In this document: positions 8,987 through 17,034 of the stretch, piece after piece
Layout: each line of letters begins with the position of its first letter
Numbering within the stretch: the first letter of the stretch is position 1
Assembly: GCF_003436425.1 (NCBI RefSeq)
Contig: NZ_QSPK01000009.1
Span: 1 to 50,064, forward strand
Origin: Eubacterium sp. TM05-53
Lineage (GTDB): Bacteria; Bacillota_I; Bacilli_A; Erysipelotrichales; Erysipelotrichaceae
Direction of reading: 5' to 3'
Length of the DNA: 50,064 bases
The notes under the pieces: model-generated
Database searches by the model: none
Told to the model about the DNA's origin: nothing
Seen by the model: the letters and a program-made list of their open reading frames with translations, nothing else
Position numbers and translations under genes: made by a program

Positions 8987-9665
8987 TGAAGTTTCCCTTC
9001 TTTAACATTCGAAGCAATTTAACCAACTTGGTTATTTTGTGGCTAAATTTTAAGCACTTCTTCTTATGAAAAGTAGCACATTGGATTGCCTGTTTAAAAG
9101 TTTCAGGTGAATCCGGTATACAATTCACCATCATGTAATTTCTACCAATCTCCCATACAGTATGAGCATCCGAACCAATTACAAAATTTTGACTATATTT
9201 CTGTGCAATTTCAGTTTGTTTCATTTCATATGTATCCGAAATGTTACGCCCATTATAACACTCAATACAATCAATTCTAAATGCATTCTTTTTAATACAC
9301 TCTTCTTTAAGTACTGTTTTAGCACGCTTTTCATCATACGGATGAGGGACATATACAATACCACCTTGTTTTTGAATTCGTGTAATTGTTTCATCACAAG
9401 ACAAACCTGCTGGTATTTCTTCCTTAAGAAATAAACCAATAACTTCGCCATGAAGCGTCATAATCTCTTCACCAATTATGACATGAAGCTTGTCTTTTTT
9501 CTTTTCACAATACTTTTTAAATTCAACGGCTCCTTGAATGTTATTGTGTTCTGTAATGGCAATCCAATTGATATGACATAGCGTACATTTTAAATATAAT
9601 AATGGGAATGGAAGCATACTGTCTTTAGAATATTTAGTATGACAATGTGTTTCCAAACGAATCAT
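8940..9665 (-). CDS. PHP-domain metal-dependent phosphoesterase
   Basis: 241 residues with the PHP metal-ligand set in order: H-C-H-T near residue 7, I-T-E-H-N-N near 37, G-E-E-I near 65, H-P-Y-D near 108 and G-S-D-A-H near 166. PHP enzymes hydrolyse phosphoesters with two or three metal ions; this one resembles the YciV/TrpH-like branch more than the CpsB phosphatase at 11066, with which it shares only the fold. The last 47 bases overlap the start of the phosphoribosyltransferase gene. The C-terminal ~40 residues are very basic. Substrate unknown. Confidence 0.8.
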   Translation of the reverse strand: MIRLETHCHTKYSKDSMLPFPLLYLKCTLCHINWIAITEHNNIQGAVEFKKYCEKKKDKLHVIIGEEIMTLHGEVIGLFLKEEIPAGLSCDETITRIQKQGGIVYVPHPYDEKRAKTVLKEECIKKNAFRIDCIECYNGRNISDTYEMKQTEIAQKYSQNFVIGSDAHTVWEIGRNYMMVNCIPDSPETFKQAIQCATFHKKKCLKFSHKITKLVKLLRMLKKGNFNEIYRVIKKRFGRTM

Positions 9666-9721
9666 ATTTTATCTCCTTAAGTAAAATGCTTTAAATTTAT
9701 TAAAGCACTTTTGTATTTTAC

Positions 9722-9745
9722 AACTCCAAACACTTAGAGTCAACC
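9722..9745 (-). repeat. Dispersed copy of the 3291-3357 repeat
   Basis: Minus-strand GGTTGACTCTAAGTGTTTGG matches the unit at 3291-3314 (GAGTGGCTCTAAGTGCATGG), sharing CTCTAAGTG and TGGA. It lies in the gap after the lipoprotein gene. Confidence 0.4.
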
Positions 9746-9754
9746 AACATTTCT

Positions 9755-9787
9755 AATGAAATAAAATACCTTCCATATAGAAGGTAT
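9755..9787 (-). terminator. Intrinsic terminator after the PepSY-like lipoprotein gene
   Basis: ATACCTTC (9766-9773), loop CATATA, GAAGGTAT (9780-9787); minus-strand transcript continues UUUAUUUC. It ends the cpsC-cpsB-cpsD-lipoprotein transcript. Confidence 0.75.
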
Positions 9788-9796
9788 CATTTTGAA

Positions 9797-10369
9797 TTAT
9801 CCTTGAATAGAAGATAACACAACAAATGTAGTTGCATCCACTACACATGTGTTATGAATATCTTGGAATGTAAATGTAACTGTATATTGTTGTGTAGCTT
9901 CATCTAAAGTACAACCAATATCTGTCACATCTTCTTGTCCTAATCCTGCATTGGCAAGAGCTGCATTAATAGCTTGTTGTTGATTTTCATCAAAAGAAGT
10001 TGATTCTTTTTTTTCTTCTTTCTTTGTATCAGTTTTCGTTTCTTCCTTCTTTTCCTCTGCAGGTTCAGTCGTAGAAACTTCTTCTTTTTCTTCACTATTG
10101 CTTCTTTTATAATTTCTTTCTTGTATAATACCATCTTTACCAATCTTATACTCATAAGATCCTGTTGTTGTATCAAAGCTTACAGTATAGTATTTCTTTT
10201 CTTCTTGGATAGATACATTCGAACATTCTTTTTTAGTGGCATTCGCATCATCTCTTGCCACTTCTAAAATATCATTCTTTGTAATTTCTAATTCACTATT
10301 TCCGCATCCTGTTAGTAATAGAGTTGAAGCTAGGATAATAAAACTATTTCTTTTTCTTCTTTTTACCAT
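9797..10369 (-). CDS. Lipoprotein with two PepSY-like domains
   Basis: 190 residues from the ATG that follows GGAGGAGAAGAAA; a longer frame begins 39 bases upstream but has no ribosome site. A basic N-terminus and hydrophobic stretch end in the lipobox L-L-T-G-C, so it should be lipid-anchored outside the membrane. Two PepSY-like segments (about 30-80 and 130-188) flank a Lys/Glu-rich linker (about 90-130). PepSY domains are linked to inhibition of peptidases, but the role here is not established. The gene overlaps the end of cpsD by 26 bases in another frame, so it is coupled to the tyrosine kinase. Confidence 0.75.
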   Translation of the reverse strand: MVKRRKRNSFIILASTLLLTGCGNSELEITKNDILEVARDDANATKKECSNVSIQEEKKYYTVSFDTTTGSYEYKIGKDGIIQERNYKRSNSEEKEEVSTTEPAEEKKEETKTDTKKEEKKESTSFDENQQQAINAALANAGLGQEDVTDIGCTLDEATQQYTVTFTFQDIHNTCVVDATTFVVLSSIQG

Positions 10370-11063
10370 TTTCTTCTCCTCCATAACCATATCCGTAGCC
10401 ATATCCATAATTACTATCGCTTGCTGATTCTACTTTGTTTAATACTACACCCATGACGTGACCACCATTTCTTTCAACATCATTAATAGCTGCTTTTACT
10501 TTACGTTTATCTGAAGATTTTGCATCAACTACATACAATACTCCATCACTTACATTACATAATGGAATGGCATCACTAGCTACCGCAACTGGTGGACAGT
10601 CAATAATAATATATCCAAATTCTTGACGTGCTTGATTCAAGAATTTAGCTAATCTTTTTGATCCTAATACTTCACTTGGATTTGGAACTCTATGACCTGC
10701 AGTAATGACAGATAAAGGATATCCACCATCATATTGCACATCTTGTACTCCTTCAAATGAATGAATACTTACGCCTTCTCTAAATTCTGAAATAATGTTT
10801 GTTAATCCTGAACGATTTGAAATCTGAAGTGTTTTATGAACTGATGCATTTCTTAAATCACAGTCAATTAATAACACATTTTTATATTTAGCTGCCATAA
10901 TACGAGCTAAATTACAAGCTATTGTACTCTTTCCTTCATTCGGAATTGTACTTACTACGTTAATTACTTGAATCGCATCATCCATTTGACTAAATTCAAT
11001 ATTTGTACGTAATCCACGATAGATTTCATCCACATCAAATTGATTTCTTTTCTTTCTTGCCAT
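10344..11063 (-). CDS. cpsD: CpsD/CapB-type bacterial tyrosine kinase
   Basis: 239 residues. Walker A (I-P-N-E-G-K-S-T, about 42-49), Walker A' (V-L-L-I-D-C-D-L-R) and Walker B (Y-I-I-I-D-C-P-P-V) mark a BY-kinase. The C-terminus has alternating Gly-Tyr (G-Y-G-Y-G-Y-G-Y-G-G) followed by a Lys run, which fits the tyrosine cluster that is autophosphorylated in this family. It needs the membrane activator CpsC (11842) and is reversed by CpsB (11066), which lie directly upstream in the same transcript with a 2-base gap. Together they control polymer length and amount. The 3' end overlaps the lipoprotein gene. Confidence 0.93.
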   Translation of the reverse strand: MARKKRNQFDVDEIYRGLRTNIEFSQMDDAIQVINVVSTIPNEGKSTIACNLARIMAAKYKNVLLIDCDLRNASVHKTLQISNRSGLTNIISEFREGVSIHSFEGVQDVQYDGGYPLSVITAGHRVPNPSEVLGSKRLAKFLNQARQEFGYIIIDCPPVAVASDAIPLCNVSDGVLYVVDAKSSDKRKVKAAINDVERNGGHVMGVVLNKVESASDSNYGYGYGYGYGGEENGKKKKKK

Positions 11064-11065
11064 TT

Positions 11066-11842
11066 CTATCTCCCAAAGAAACCAAACAGTTTCTTTTTCT
11101 TTTCAACCTCAATATTTAATATCTCTTTATTACTCAATAATAACTTAGGATTCTCATAAAATAAGATATCCGCATTATCAAACCCTATACGTTTACCTAC
11201 AACAGAATACACATCACTCAAGTGTTCAATTCTGTTCCCACTCGCTCTATGTGTATCTGTACATACAACATCACAATATCCATTGTCTAATAATTCTAAT
11301 GCATTAGACTGTATTTTCTTACCATTAACACCAAGAATCGATGTACGATTCAATTGTAAAACACAACCCATATCCACCCAATGATCAATGATTGAATAAT
11401 CAAGACCATCATGGAAATATCTTTCAATATGAGCTAGTACAGGAACAAAACCTTTCATTTTCAATTCATATAAACATTCATCTCTATAATCAATCGAATG
11501 AATATCACGAAGAACATTGTATTCTACAAGCATATAACGTGAACTATTCAATGTTGGATATAAATCTAATTCCAAACCTTCAATGAATTCACTATTCATC
11601 ATGACTTCCCCACCAAAATAAATAGGGATAGGACTCATCTTTCTTAATTCCAATTGACGAGTTACCATTTCATTATAGATATGAACATCTAATTGACCAG
11701 GAATGAAATGCGGCGTACTACAAATACCTACAATACCATCCTTCTTAGCAGACTCTAATGAACTCACTGCATCCTCAATTGAAGGCATGCCATCATCAAT
11801 ACCCCAAGCAATATGAGAATGCAAATCAATATACTTAGCCAT
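11066..11842 (-). CDS. cpsB: CpsB/YwqE-type manganese tyrosine-protein phosphatase (PHP fold)
   Basis: 258 residues. The N-terminal D-L-H-S-H-I, the I-D-D-G-M stretch, T-P-H-F, G-G-E-V, A-H-I-E-R and T-D-T-H-R motifs are those of the CpsB/Wzh family. It removes phosphate from the CpsD tyrosine tail and so resets the capsule kinase cycle in the cytoplasm. The start codon overlaps the stop of cpsC by one base (TAATG), a sign of coupled translation. The C-terminus ends in a basic, Phe-rich stretch that may sit on the membrane. Confidence 0.93.
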   Translation of the reverse strand: MAKYIDLHSHIAWGIDDGMPSIEDAVSSLESAKKDGIVGICSTPHFIPGQLDVHIYNEMVTRQLELRKMSPIPIYFGGEVMMNSEFIEGLELDLYPTLNSSRYMLVEYNVLRDIHSIDYRDECLYELKMKGFVPVLAHIERYFHDGLDYSIIDHWVDMGCVLQLNRTSILGVNGKKIQSNALELLDNGYCDVVCTDTHRASGNRIEHLSDVYSVVGKRIGFDNADILFYENPKLLLSNKEILNIEVEKKKKLFGFFGR

Positions 11843-12546
11843 TATAGTTCAGGAATCTCGCAGAATACCGGAATGCCCAAGTATTTTTCTGCCTCTTCCT
11901 TCGTGCGTAAACGATTATCCAATAAGAACTTCGATACAGCATAGCCACAGCCTAATACAAAACCTACCATTGTAGCTAATAATGTATTCTTCTTCACATT
12001 CGGTCCACTAGGAATATAAGATAATTTAGCCTTATCAACAATTTCAATATTACTTACATTCAAATTCTTCTGCATTGTACGAATAAAAGTACTCACTGTA
12101 TCATTTGCGATATCCTTAGATAATTTAGGATCCGTTGTTGTAGCAGAAATCGTAATAATCTCTGTGTTTGATTCATTCGTTACACTAACAAGCTTTTTAA
12201 CACTATCTGCACTCTCTAATCCAACATCCTTAGCTACCTCAGACATAATGTTATTTTGAGTTAGTAAATTCACTGCATTCGTAACCAATTTACTATTGGC
12301 CATCTGCGAATTATAATCCAAAGATCCACTCTCACTAATCTGTGGAGTTAAATAAATTGATGTACTAGCCGTATATGCTGGAGCAATCAATAACTTAGTT
12401 CCAAAGAAACCACCAACACCAAATAAAATACATAAAACAATAATTAACTTAACATGTTTTAATATAGCCCTAAATAATTCTAATAAATCAATCTCTTCCA
12501 TTTCACGTACATCATTCTGTGTACGATCCATTCTACTGTTTACCAT
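11842..12546 (-). CDS. cpsC: CpsC/Wzz-type chain-length regulator and kinase activator
   Basis: 234 residues. Two membrane segments (about 33-53 and 186-207) flank an extracellular domain, and the Wzz-type Pro/Gly motif precedes the second one (I-P-S-G-P-N). In Gram-positive bacteria this membrane half activates the separate cytoplasmic kinase CpsD. The start has GGGAGG eight bases upstream and is the first gene of a four-gene transcript (cpsC, cpsB, cpsD, lipoprotein). The terminator of ugd lies directly upstream, so a promoter should sit in 12,547-12,610, where I see AT-rich sequence but no clear hexamers. Confidence 0.92.
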   Translation of the reverse strand: MVNSRMDRTQNDVREMEEIDLLELFRAILKHVKLIIVLCILFGVGGFFGTKLLIAPAYTASTSIYLTPQISESGSLDYNSQMANSKLVTNAVNLLTQNNIMSEVAKDVGLESADSVKKLVSVTNESNTEIITISATTTDPKLSKDIANDTVSTFIRTMQKNLNVSNIEIVDKAKLSYIPSGPNVKKNTLLATMVGFVLGCGYAVSKFLLDNRLRTKEEAEKYLGIPVFCEIPEL

Positions 12547-12610
12547 AAAAACCTCCCTTTCTCACAATAAAACATACTCTATAAATATAGCATAGATTCA
12601 CTAATTCATC

Positions 12611-12644
12611 ATAAAAAAAGCTAAAAAACTAAATTTTTAGCTTT
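12611..12644 (-). terminator. Intrinsic terminator after ugd
   Basis: AAAGCTAAAAA (12617-12627) pairs with TTTTTAGCTTT (12634-12644); the minus transcript ends in a U run. Confidence 0.85.
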
Positions 12645-12657
12645 CATATAACTGTAA

Positions 12658-13896
12658 TTAATCTCTTCTAAACAAATCACGAGTATATACTTTATCTTGT
12701 ACATCATCCAAACAACTATCATAACGATTTGCGATAATTGCCTGACTCAATGATTTAAATTCTTCTAGATTATTTACTACCTTACTACCAAAGAATGTTT
12801 CTCCATCCTTTAAAGTAGGTTCATAAATAATCACTTTAGCACCCTTAGCCTTAATACGCTTCATAACACCCTGAATAGAACTCTGTCTAAAGTTATCACT
12901 ATTTGATTTCATTGTTAAACGATAAACACCGATCACTACTTCTCGTTCTTCACTTTCTGAATATGTGTTATTATCCTCATATCCATAATAACCAGCCATA
13001 TTCAATACTCGATCCGCAATAAAATCTTTACGAGTACGATTTGATTCAACAATTGCTTCAATTAAGTTTTCGGGTACATCCTGATAGTTAGCCAACAATT
13101 GTTTTGTATCTTTAGGTAAACAATATCCACCATATCCAAATGAAGGATTGTTATAATGAGAGCCAATACGAGGATCTAAACATACACCTTCAATAATATC
13201 TTGTGTATTTAATCCTTTCATTTCTGCATACGTATCTAATTCATTAAAGTAAGATACACGTAAAGCTAAATAAGTATTCGCAAATAACTTAACAGCCTCT
13301 GCTTCAGTAAAGCCCATAAATAATGTATCAATATCTTCTTTAATAGCCCCTTCCTGAAGTAACGTAGCAAAAGTATGACTAGCTTTAACTAACTTTTCAT
13401 CATTCACATCAGTACTAACAATAATTCTAGATGGATATAAGTTATCATATAAAGCCTTAGACTCTCTTAAGAATTCTGGACTAAAAATAATATTTGAAGT
13501 ATTATACTTCTCTCTTACACTCTCCGTATATCCAACTGGAATTGTTGACTTAATTACCATAATAGCATTCGGATTATACTTTAACACTAATTCAATCACA
13601 CTCTCTACAGCACTTGTATCAAAGAAATTCTTCTTACTATCATAATTAGTTGGTGCTGCAATAACTACAAAGTCAGCATCAGAGTAAGCATACTCTGCAT
13701 CTAAAGTAGCCTCTAGATTTAAATCTTTTTCAGTTAAATACTTCTCAATATAATCATCTTGAATAGGTGATTTCTTAGCATTAATCAAATCCACCTTTTC
13801 CTTAATAATATCCACTGCCTTTACCTCATTATGTTGAGATAATAAACAAGCAATACTCAATCCTACATATCCTGTTCCTGCAACTGCAATTTTCAT
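12658..13896 (-). CDS. ugd: UDP-glucose 6-dehydrogenase
   Basis: 412 residues. The N-terminal G-T-G-Y-V-G-L NAD-binding loop and the catalytic-Cys segment [14 protein letters not shown] (about 255-268) identify a UDP-glucose/GDP-mannose dehydrogenase; K-S-T-I-P-V-G-Y and F-S-P-E-F-L-R-E also match. Two rounds of oxidation turn UDP-glucose into UDP-glucuronate, an acidic sugar donor for capsules. The start has AAGGATGG upstream. It is a monocistronic gene with its own terminator, at the head of the polysaccharide locus; the accessory island begins just upstream. Confidence 0.93.
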   Translation of the reverse strand: MKIAVAGTGYVGLSIACLLSQHNEVKAVDIIKEKVDLINAKKSPIQDDYIEKYLTEKDLNLEATLDAEYAYSDADFVVIAAPTNYDSKKNFFDTSAVESVIELVLKYNPNAIMVIKSTIPVGYTESVREKYNTSNIIFSPEFLRESKALYDNLYPSRIIVSTDVNDEKLVKASHTFATLLQEGAIKEDIDTLFMGFTEAEAVKLFANTYLALRVSYFNELDTYAEMKGLNTQDIIEGVCLDPRIGSHYNNPSFGYGGYCLPKDTKQLLANYQDVPENLIEAIVESNRTRKDFIADRVLNMAGYYGYEDNNTYSESEEREVVIGVYRLTMKSNSDNFRQSSIQGVMKRIKAKGAKVIIYEPTLKDGETFFGSKVVNNLEEFKSLSQAIIANRYDSCLDDVQDKVYTRDLFRRD

Positions 13897-14004
13897 AATA
13901 ATTTACCATCCTTTTTTTATTTATTTTTTGCTATATAACAATTACAAATGTTTAATATTACGCTTATTTCAAATATTAACTACCTCTTAAGTATAAATAT
14001 AGCT

Positions 14005-14739
14005 TTATATATCATCAAAACTGTATTTAGCTATACCATAATCGAATTTCCATTGTTCAATTGGATTATTCTTAAATATTTCTTCATATTCTTTTATTAT
14101 AATTGTGAATTTTTTATTAAAATAGTCAAATAGTTCATCGTAAGATGTAAAAGTAATACCATCTACATCTAACGAATCTTCTTTTATCTTTTCAAAACCA
14201 ATTTTTCTACAAATCAAATAAGACTCGATAGTTTTTTTGTTTATCTGTTTATATTTATGAAGTTCATCATCAGATAATGCATCCAAAGGTACATCTAATG
14301 GATCTGTATAAACAGAAAGCGGATGTATAAGTTGATGCATTTTAAAGCACTGTCTTTTCAACCACTTTCTTTCAATTAGTTCTATAAATCCATTCCAATC
14401 TTTTAATAAAACATTTGAACAATATGCTGCTTCATAAGCACCAGATTGATAACCATTTTTTGATATAAAAATACCCACCATACTTCCTGAATCATGTACA
14501 ACTGTACGAAAAGCATGTATTTTTTCTTTTGAAACAGGCATATTCCAAAATTTACATTCACAAATAAATTGCTTAATCAATTCATCATTAGATACAGAAA
14601 AAACATCTACTTCTACATCTCCACGGACAGTTTTAATTGTTTTTGGACTCTCCGATTCATAACCAGCCTCATTTAAAAATTTGCAAACTTTATTTTGTAA
14701 ATCTTTCCAATCTCTCGGTATCTCATTTGTAATTTTCAT
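14005..14739 (-). CDS. Mrr-like restriction-endonuclease-fold protein
   Basis: 244 residues. The N-terminal half (about 10-125) carries a PD-(D/E)XK nuclease core: V-R-G-D-V-E-V-D-V-F with D45, then F-I-C-E-C-K with E61 and K63, then F-I-S-K-N-G-Y-Q-S-G-A-Y-E-A-A, the usual Mrr-type helix that follows. The C-terminal half (about 130-244) is charged, helical and unassigned. AGGAGAACCT precedes the start. It lies 250 bp downstream of the RnlB antitoxin on the same strand in a gap with no clear terminator, so co-transcription with the toxin pair is possible. Mrr-type enzymes usually cut modified or foreign DNA; no methylase partner is seen. Function in defence is inferred. Confidence 0.8.
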   Translation of the reverse strand: MKITNEIPRDWKDLQNKVCKFLNEAGYESESPKTIKTVRGDVEVDVFSVSNDELIKQFICECKFWNMPVSKEKIHAFRTVVHDSGSMVGIFISKNGYQSGAYEAAYCSNVLLKDWNGFIELIERKWLKRQCFKMHQLIHPLSVYTDPLDVPLDALSDDELHKYKQINKKTIESYLICRKIGFEKIKEDSLDVDGITFTSYDELFDYFNKKFTIIIKEYEEIFKNNPIEQWKFDYGIAKYSFDDI

Positions 14740-14988
14740 AGGTTCTCCTAAATATTTCTAAATAATTAAATATTCTAATAATTTACAATCGTGTGATTGA
14801 CAAATCCTTTATTTTCGGGTATATCTAGTTCTTTCAAGGATTAAATATCTTAATATACGCTCACTTTTTGGCCAATAGAATTTCAGCATACAATACGTTT
14901 TACAAATTAATAGTAACGAAAATGTGTATGATGCTTAACTTAGTATATCCCTCCCTCCTAACTATAACGGATGAATTGGCGCTTTTCA

Positions 14989-15348
14989 TTAAAATGCAAT
15001 GTTTTGTTTAATTTTTTGACGCTGTTCTTCTGTAAGAATAGAGTTTTCAACATATGAATAATTATCATGTAACCACCCTACTGTTTCTTTCCTAAAAAAT
15101 ACATCTGGTGTCACAATTTTAGCTGTTCTAAAATCTAGTTGACCATTAGAAAACACGCAACTCATAAATCTATTTTTTCCGTTTCCGTTTATAAGTAATT
15201 GATCAATTAATATCATTTCTTCTCTTGCATCTTTTGCAAGTATAGTTTCGATTTTTTCTATATATGTCAAAAAACTCTCAAATGATAGACAGAGCACATG
15301 TCTGTCATAGCCATCGACATTTGCTTTAAGAATAATATATTCATTCAT
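14989..15348 (-). CDS. rnlB: RnlB-family antitoxin
   Basis: 119 residues from the ATG that follows AAAGGAGG with 8-base spacing; an in-frame GTG three codons earlier would overlap that site. I recall E. coli RnlB as about 123 residues, and the patterns match along the chain: an I-E-x-x-L-A segment (33-39), N-G-x-x-x-x-N-R-F (54-61, here N-G-N-G-K-N-R-F), T-A-K-I-V (75-79) and a C-terminal S-I-L-T-E-E-Q-R-Q. RnlB binds the RNase LS toxin RnlA and silences it until phage infection. It starts 24 bases after the toxin stop, an antitoxin-second order also used by E. coli rnlAB. Confidence 0.82.
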   Translation of the reverse strand: MNEYIILKANVDGYDRHVLCLSFESFLTYIEKIETILAKDAREEMILIDQLLINGNGKNRFMSCVFSNGQLDFRTAKIVTPDVFFRKETVGWLHDNYSYVENSILTEEQRQKIKQNIAF

Positions 15349-15372
15349 GACAGACACCTCCTTTCAACAAGA

Positions 15373-16764
15373 TTATTGTTCTGTACTAATCAATGACAAG
15401 CATTTTTTTATAATCTCATCAGCTTCTTCTTTTGTTTCTATTAGCCTAGTATTATCTACTTGGCCCATAATATCACCAAAATGAAAAGCTGTATCCCTCT
15501 GTGACTTATAATAGTTGTAACATTTCTCGATGCTACTATTTTTACTTCTATCAGGAAAAGATTCTGTCACAATATACCCGTTTGAATTCATCGTTCTATC
15601 ACGATCAAAGCAACTAAACTGTCGACCTGGATTTCCGCCAGCTACAGTTATCAAATATTTTATATGACCTTCTAGTGCCCTTAAAGCTGGAAATACATAC
15701 ATCGAGTATTCTTCGCTTTCAACATAATGAGTCATATTTATTATCGATTGTTTTATTAATCTTTTTAACCCCTCTGGATAATCATCGGGAAGACCGCTTT
15801 CAATAGGATTATATGCATTTGAAACTACATCTTGTTTTATATTAATTCTATATGCATTTCCTAAAATCTGCTCAACACGACTAGTATCGTATCGTTCAAT
15901 AATTGTGGCCGTTATTACCTGGAATAAATAATTATTTTTTCCTTGTAATAAAAGTTTATGCTGACCAGTCTTAAATAATGTAACTGTGATAACTTCTCTA
16001 TTAAGTTTAAACTTATATATATCCTTCCCTAAAGCTGATGTTAACGTATGAGTAATTCCATTATCCGACTCTTCAATCAACTCAACAAACGCATTAAAAT
16101 CATCCTGTTTGAAGTAAGGAATTGAAAACCAATTATCTCCTTGCACGACAACCTTTTTTCTCTCAACCAATGCAGACTTTGCAAGTTGATCAGCTTTTTC
16201 GTTATATATTACATTACTATGACCCGGAACTTTTTCGAATCTAACCTCAAGAAAGTCTTTGAATTTCAATTCATACAAACTTATATACATTTTTGCAGCT
16301 TTAGAATTTGCAGTCCAATCACCTGATATCCATTTTGACAAGCCCTCATAATCGTGATAAATCTTAATTTTCTCGAACTCATTTGATATTGCCCAATCAA
16401 GTGCATTGATTACTCCAAATATTTCGCCAATGATATTATTACTATCAATATAAGCTTGATTACTTCCGTAACCACATATATCTTCTTCACTTCCATCAGG
16501 TCTAATAAATTTAACTCCGTATGAATATCTCTTTAGGTCTTTATCATAGCTACCATCTGTAAATGCAACAAGATAGCCATCACTATTATCTTTCTCCACC
16601 TTTTCAACCCAAATATCTCTATTTTGTAAATACGCTTCTGCTTCTTCTTTTGTAGTAAAACTTTTAAACTCTGGGCTAGAGTATCCTTTTGTGGCAGTTT
16701 GACAATCCGCCCAGCATTCAAAAATTCCTGTTTGATTCCCTTTTTTTACCGCATAAAATTTCAT
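15373..16764 (-). CDS. rnlA: RNase HI fused to an RnlA (RNase LS) HEPN toxin
   Basis: 463 residues in three parts. Residues 1-50 form a viroplasmin/hybrid-binding domain (M-K-F-Y-A-V-K-K-G). Residues ~62-202 are a full RNase HI domain with all four acidic residues, D70 (F-T-D-G-S), E114, D138 (Y-H-D-Y) and D192 (K-A-D-Q-L-A), plus the His loop G-H-S-N. Residues ~218-463 match RnlA: R362-x-x-E365 in A-L-R-A-L-E-G-H and the HEPN motif R423-D-T-A-F-H428, which line up with R255/E258 and R318/H323 of E. coli RnlA as I recall them. RnlA is an mRNA endonuclease freed when phage T4 shuts off host synthesis. In E. coli, RnlA activity is reported to depend on the separate RNase HI; here the two are one chain. 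I chose the fourth codon of the open frame as start (GGA ten bases upstream). The RnlB gene follows. Confidence 0.85.
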   Translation of the reverse strand: MKFYAVKKGNQTGIFECWADCQTATKGYSSPEFKSFTTKEEAEAYLQNRDIWVEKVEKDNSDGYLVAFTDGSYDKDLKRYSYGVKFIRPDGSEEDICGYGSNQAYIDSNNIIGEIFGVINALDWAISNEFEKIKIYHDYEGLSKWISGDWTANSKAAKMYISLYELKFKDFLEVRFEKVPGHSNVIYNEKADQLAKSALVERKKVVVQGDNWFSIPYFKQDDFNAFVELIEESDNGITHTLTSALGKDIYKFKLNREVITVTLFKTGQHKLLLQGKNNYLFQVITATIIERYDTSRVEQILGNAYRINIKQDVVSNAYNPIESGLPDDYPEGLKRLIKQSIINMTHYVESEEYSMYVFPALRALEGHIKYLITVAGGNPGRQFSCFDRDRTMNSNGYIVTESFPDRSKNSSIEKCYNYYKSQRDTAFHFGDIMGQVDNTRLIETKEEADEIIKKCLSLISTEQ

Positions 16765-16899
16765 ATATATCATTCCATTTCTATCATTAAATTAATATTT
16801 TATATCACTATATATCATTCTTGTCAATCTATTTTGTAATAATCTAGATTCTCTAATAAAGACACATTTAATAATTTAGGAGCACGATCAAAACTCTCG

Positions 16900-16938
16900 A
16901 AGCTGATAAACAGTGCTCTTTTTATTAGCTTCTTTTTT
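16900..16938 (+). terminator. Overlapping hairpins upstream of the first transposase remnant
   Basis: AAGCTGATAA (16900-16909) pairs with TTATTAGCTT (16922-16931) and is followed by CTTTTTTATTT. A second hairpin, GAGCAC (16880-16885) with GTGCTC (16913-16918), interlocks with it and is also followed by a U run. Such structures commonly shield transposase genes from outside transcription. Confidence 0.5.
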
Positions 16939-17034
16939 ATTTCCCTCCACTTTTTTGCTTTATTTCTTGACTTTTTCTCACTTTTCGTGGCTCACTCCGC
17001 CCGCATTCTAAGAAGGTGAAGGGAGGTCAGCTCT

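Noticed and set aside
14803..14850. AATCCTT/AAGGATT inverted repeat between RnlB and the Mrr-like gene as terminator
   Set aside because: Seven AT-rich pairs around a loop of about 29 bases and no U run.
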